Shown here: one piece after another, positions 4,684 to 5,955 of the stretch
Numbering within the stretch: position 1 is the stretch's first letter
Layout of the letters: the number at the start of each line of letters is the position of its first letter
Assembly (NCBI GenBank): GCA_003562655.1
Contig: PWUC01000062.1
Coordinates: 1-5,955 of the forward strand
Reading direction: 5' to 3'
Source: Clostridia bacterium
Lineage (GTDB): Bacteria; Bacillota_E; SLMV01; PUMD01
Length of the DNA stretch: 5,955 bases
Notes under the pieces: model-generated
Seen by the model: only the letters and a program-made list of their open reading frames with translations
The model's database searches: none
Told to the model about the DNA's origin: nothing
Position numbers and translations under genes: made by a program

Positions 4684-5778
4684 ATGTACGAGGGACGATG
4701 TGCGCGGGCTCAGGCGATCATGAAAGAGAAGGGTATTGACTGGCTCTTCGTTGCGCTGTCATCTGACATGGTCTATCTCACGGGGATCAACCGCCATCCC
4801 AGTGAGAGATTGACCCTCTTCATGCTTCCACAGCAGGGGCGGGCCAGGATGGTCATCCCCGCCTTTGAGGCAGTGAAACTGGAGGTTGAGGGCCACGATG
4901 TGTTCTACGATGTTCTGACCTGGGAGGAGACCGATGATCCCATCGACCATGTCGCGGCAGCAGTGGAGCCGCGGGCGACGGTGGCCGTGGGGGAGAAGAT
5001 GTGGAGTGGTTTCCTGATCAAGGTCCAGCAGGTCCTGCCAGAGGCCGACTATGTGGCCGCCACCGATGTTCTCGTTCCCCTGCGGATCCAAAAGGATGAG
5101 GCTGAGATCGCGGCCCTGCGGAGCGTAGGCGAGTTGATGGACCGGGTGTTTGCCGACGTCTGCGACCTGCGATTCGGGGGTCGCACGGAAATGGAGGTTG
5201 GCGGGGATGTCTTTGACATCGCGCGTCAGCACGGGCTGAACCCGACGCGGGCCGGAGGGGTTTCGGCCGGACCGAATTCCGCCTCCCCGCACCACGCGAG
5301 TGGGCAGCGGAGGATCGAGGAGGGTGACGCGATCTGGATCGAGCTGGGCCAGGGAGGCGGGTATGCCAACTACGCCGCTGACATGACCCGGGCCTTCCAC
5401 GTCGGGAGACCGTCCGGGAAATACATCTCGGCGTACCGCGCGGTTCTGGACGGTTTCGAGGCCGCCTTTACCGCGGTCAAACCGGGAGTGCCCTGCCAGG
5501 ATGTGGACCGGGCGGCCCGGGAGGTGATCTCCGCCGCGGGCTTCGCTGACTACTTTATCCATCGCGTCGGACACGGGCTGGGCATCGACGGGCACGAACC
5601 ACCCTGGATGGTGGAGGGAAATGCGGACCTGGTCGAAACGGGGATGGTCTTCAGCATCGAGCCCGGCGTGTACATACCCGGCGAGTTCGGGATCCGCGTC
5701 GAGGACATCGTGTATGTGACCGAGGAGGGGGCGCGGAGCATATACACAGCGACCCGGCATTACGTGGTCGTGCAGTGA
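4684..5778 (+). CDS. M24 family metallopeptidase (aminopeptidase P / Xaa-Pro dipeptidase-like)
   Basis: This 364-residue cytoplasmic enzyme has a creatinase-type N-terminal domain (about 1-135, including the typical YLTG at 31-34) and a C-terminal 'pita-bread' catalytic domain (about 142-350). Members usually use two metal ions to cleave X-Pro bonds. Expected ligands are visible: Asp233 (ADMTRAF), His297 (VGHGLG), Glu326 (FSIEPGVY) and Glu340 (RVEDIVYV); second-shell His304 (GHEPP) is also present. The first ligand, normally Asp in a DxG-type strand, is Glu220 (WIELGQ). This conservative change may alter metal binding or specificity, so the protein could be an M24 hydrolase other than a prolidase. 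No signal peptide is present and length is normal for this two-domain type. The ATG at 4684 is chosen for its spacing from AGGAG. The gene is divergent from the nuclease operon. Fold is certain; exact substrate is unknown. Confidence 0.92.
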   Translation: MYEGRCARAQAIMKEKGIDWLFVALSSDMVYLTGINRHPSERLTLFMLPQQGRARMVIPAFEAVKLEVEGHDVFYDVLTWEETDDPIDHVAAAVEPRATVAVGEKMWSGFLIKVQQVLPEADYVAATDVLVPLRIQKDEAEIAALRSVGELMDRVFADVCDLRFGGRTEMEVGGDVFDIARQHGLNPTRAGGVSAGPNSASPHHASGQRRIEEGDAIWIELGQGGGYANYAADMTRAFHVGRPSGKYISAYRAVLDGFEAAFTAVKPGVPCQDVDRAAREVISAAGFADYFIHRVGHGLGIDGHEPPWMVEGNADLVETGMVFSIEPGVYIPGEFGIRVEDIVYVTEEGARSIYTATRHYVVVQ

Positions 5779-5955
5779 GGCGAGACGGGGGGACGTAGCG
5801 GTCCCGCGATTCGCATCTGAGTACCTTCAGCCGGTGGGGACGGCCGCCTCGACACAGTGGGGGTCTTTCGCTACCGGCCTCTCCTGTCCTCCCTCGCACC
5901 GCTGGCCGGCGCGGGTCGGGGCATCCCTCGGATTGGGCGGGGCGTCTTCCAGGCC

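Noticed and set aside
4424..4684. Plus-strand 86-codon frame with TGATG overlap with the peptidase start, suggesting a coupled leader gene
   Set aside because: It starts at TTG without a ribosome-binding site and its product is Arg/Pro/Cys-rich and unconserved-looking. The overlap is probably chance next to a strong AGGAG site.
4759..5760. 333-codon minus-strand open frame opposite the M24 peptidase
   Set aside because: It lies fully antisense to a gene with intact M24 motifs. The translation is rich in His, Asp, Pro and Gly without a recognisable domain.
5779..5955. Start or end of another gene at the right edge
   Set aside because: All three forward frames are largely open because of high G+C. 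A GTG at 5849 lacks a ribosome-binding site, and a reverse frame ending at 5827 is Pro/Arg/Gly-rich. Nothing distinguishes coding from noise in 177 bases. A weak GGGAC/GTCCC stem near 5790-5804 has no T-run and is not called a terminator.

Overview
The window holds a compact, high-GC bacterial locus with two divergent transcription units. Nothing fixes the phylum. The strong Shine-Dalgarno sequences, 4-bp ATGA gene overlap, absence of introns and high G+C in the coding regions point to a high-GC bacterium; I would not go further than that.

Layout. Bases 1-360 are compositionally different (about 50% G+C by hand count, against roughly 60-68% in lines sampled elsewhere). They carry the possible 3' end of an unrecognised gene (1-105, +) and an unrecognised 77-residue ORF (109-342, +). 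Bases 343-454 are a GC-rich gap with two small inverted repeats between convergent genes. Bases 455-4308 on the minus strand are a two-gene operon: first a Mre11/SbcD-type metallophosphoesterase (3178-4308), then a Rad50/SbcC/YhaN-type AAA ATPase with long coiled coils (455-3181). Bases 4309-4683 are a 375-bp divergent promoter region. Bases 4684-5778 on the plus strand encode an M24 'pita-bread' metallopeptidase of the aminopeptidase P/Xaa-Pro dipeptidase type. Bases 5779-5955 hold no gene I can support.

How the genes work together. The two minus-strand genes almost certainly encode the nuclease and ATPase subunits of one DNA-end-processing complex of the SbcCD/Mre11-Rad50/YhaON type: they overlap by ATGA, are in the usual nuclease-then-ATPase order and have matching family signatures. 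The ATPase has no CxxC zinc hook. A short beta-rich, non-coiled segment sits where the apex of the coiled coil should be. The M24 peptidase is probably a housekeeping proline-peptide hydrolase or an unassigned M24 hydrolase; I see no functional link to the nuclease pair beyond the shared upstream region.

Most interesting points: the hookless Rad50-like protein with an apical beta-rich insert; its Phe in place of the usual switch-region His; the Asp-to-Glu change at the first predicted metal ligand of the M24 enzyme; a LexA-box-like palindrome 46 bp from the nuclease start; and the sharp G+C step at the left edge. I did not find a clearly new system. The nuclease/ATPase pair is a recognisable though less-studied branch of the SbcCD superfamily.
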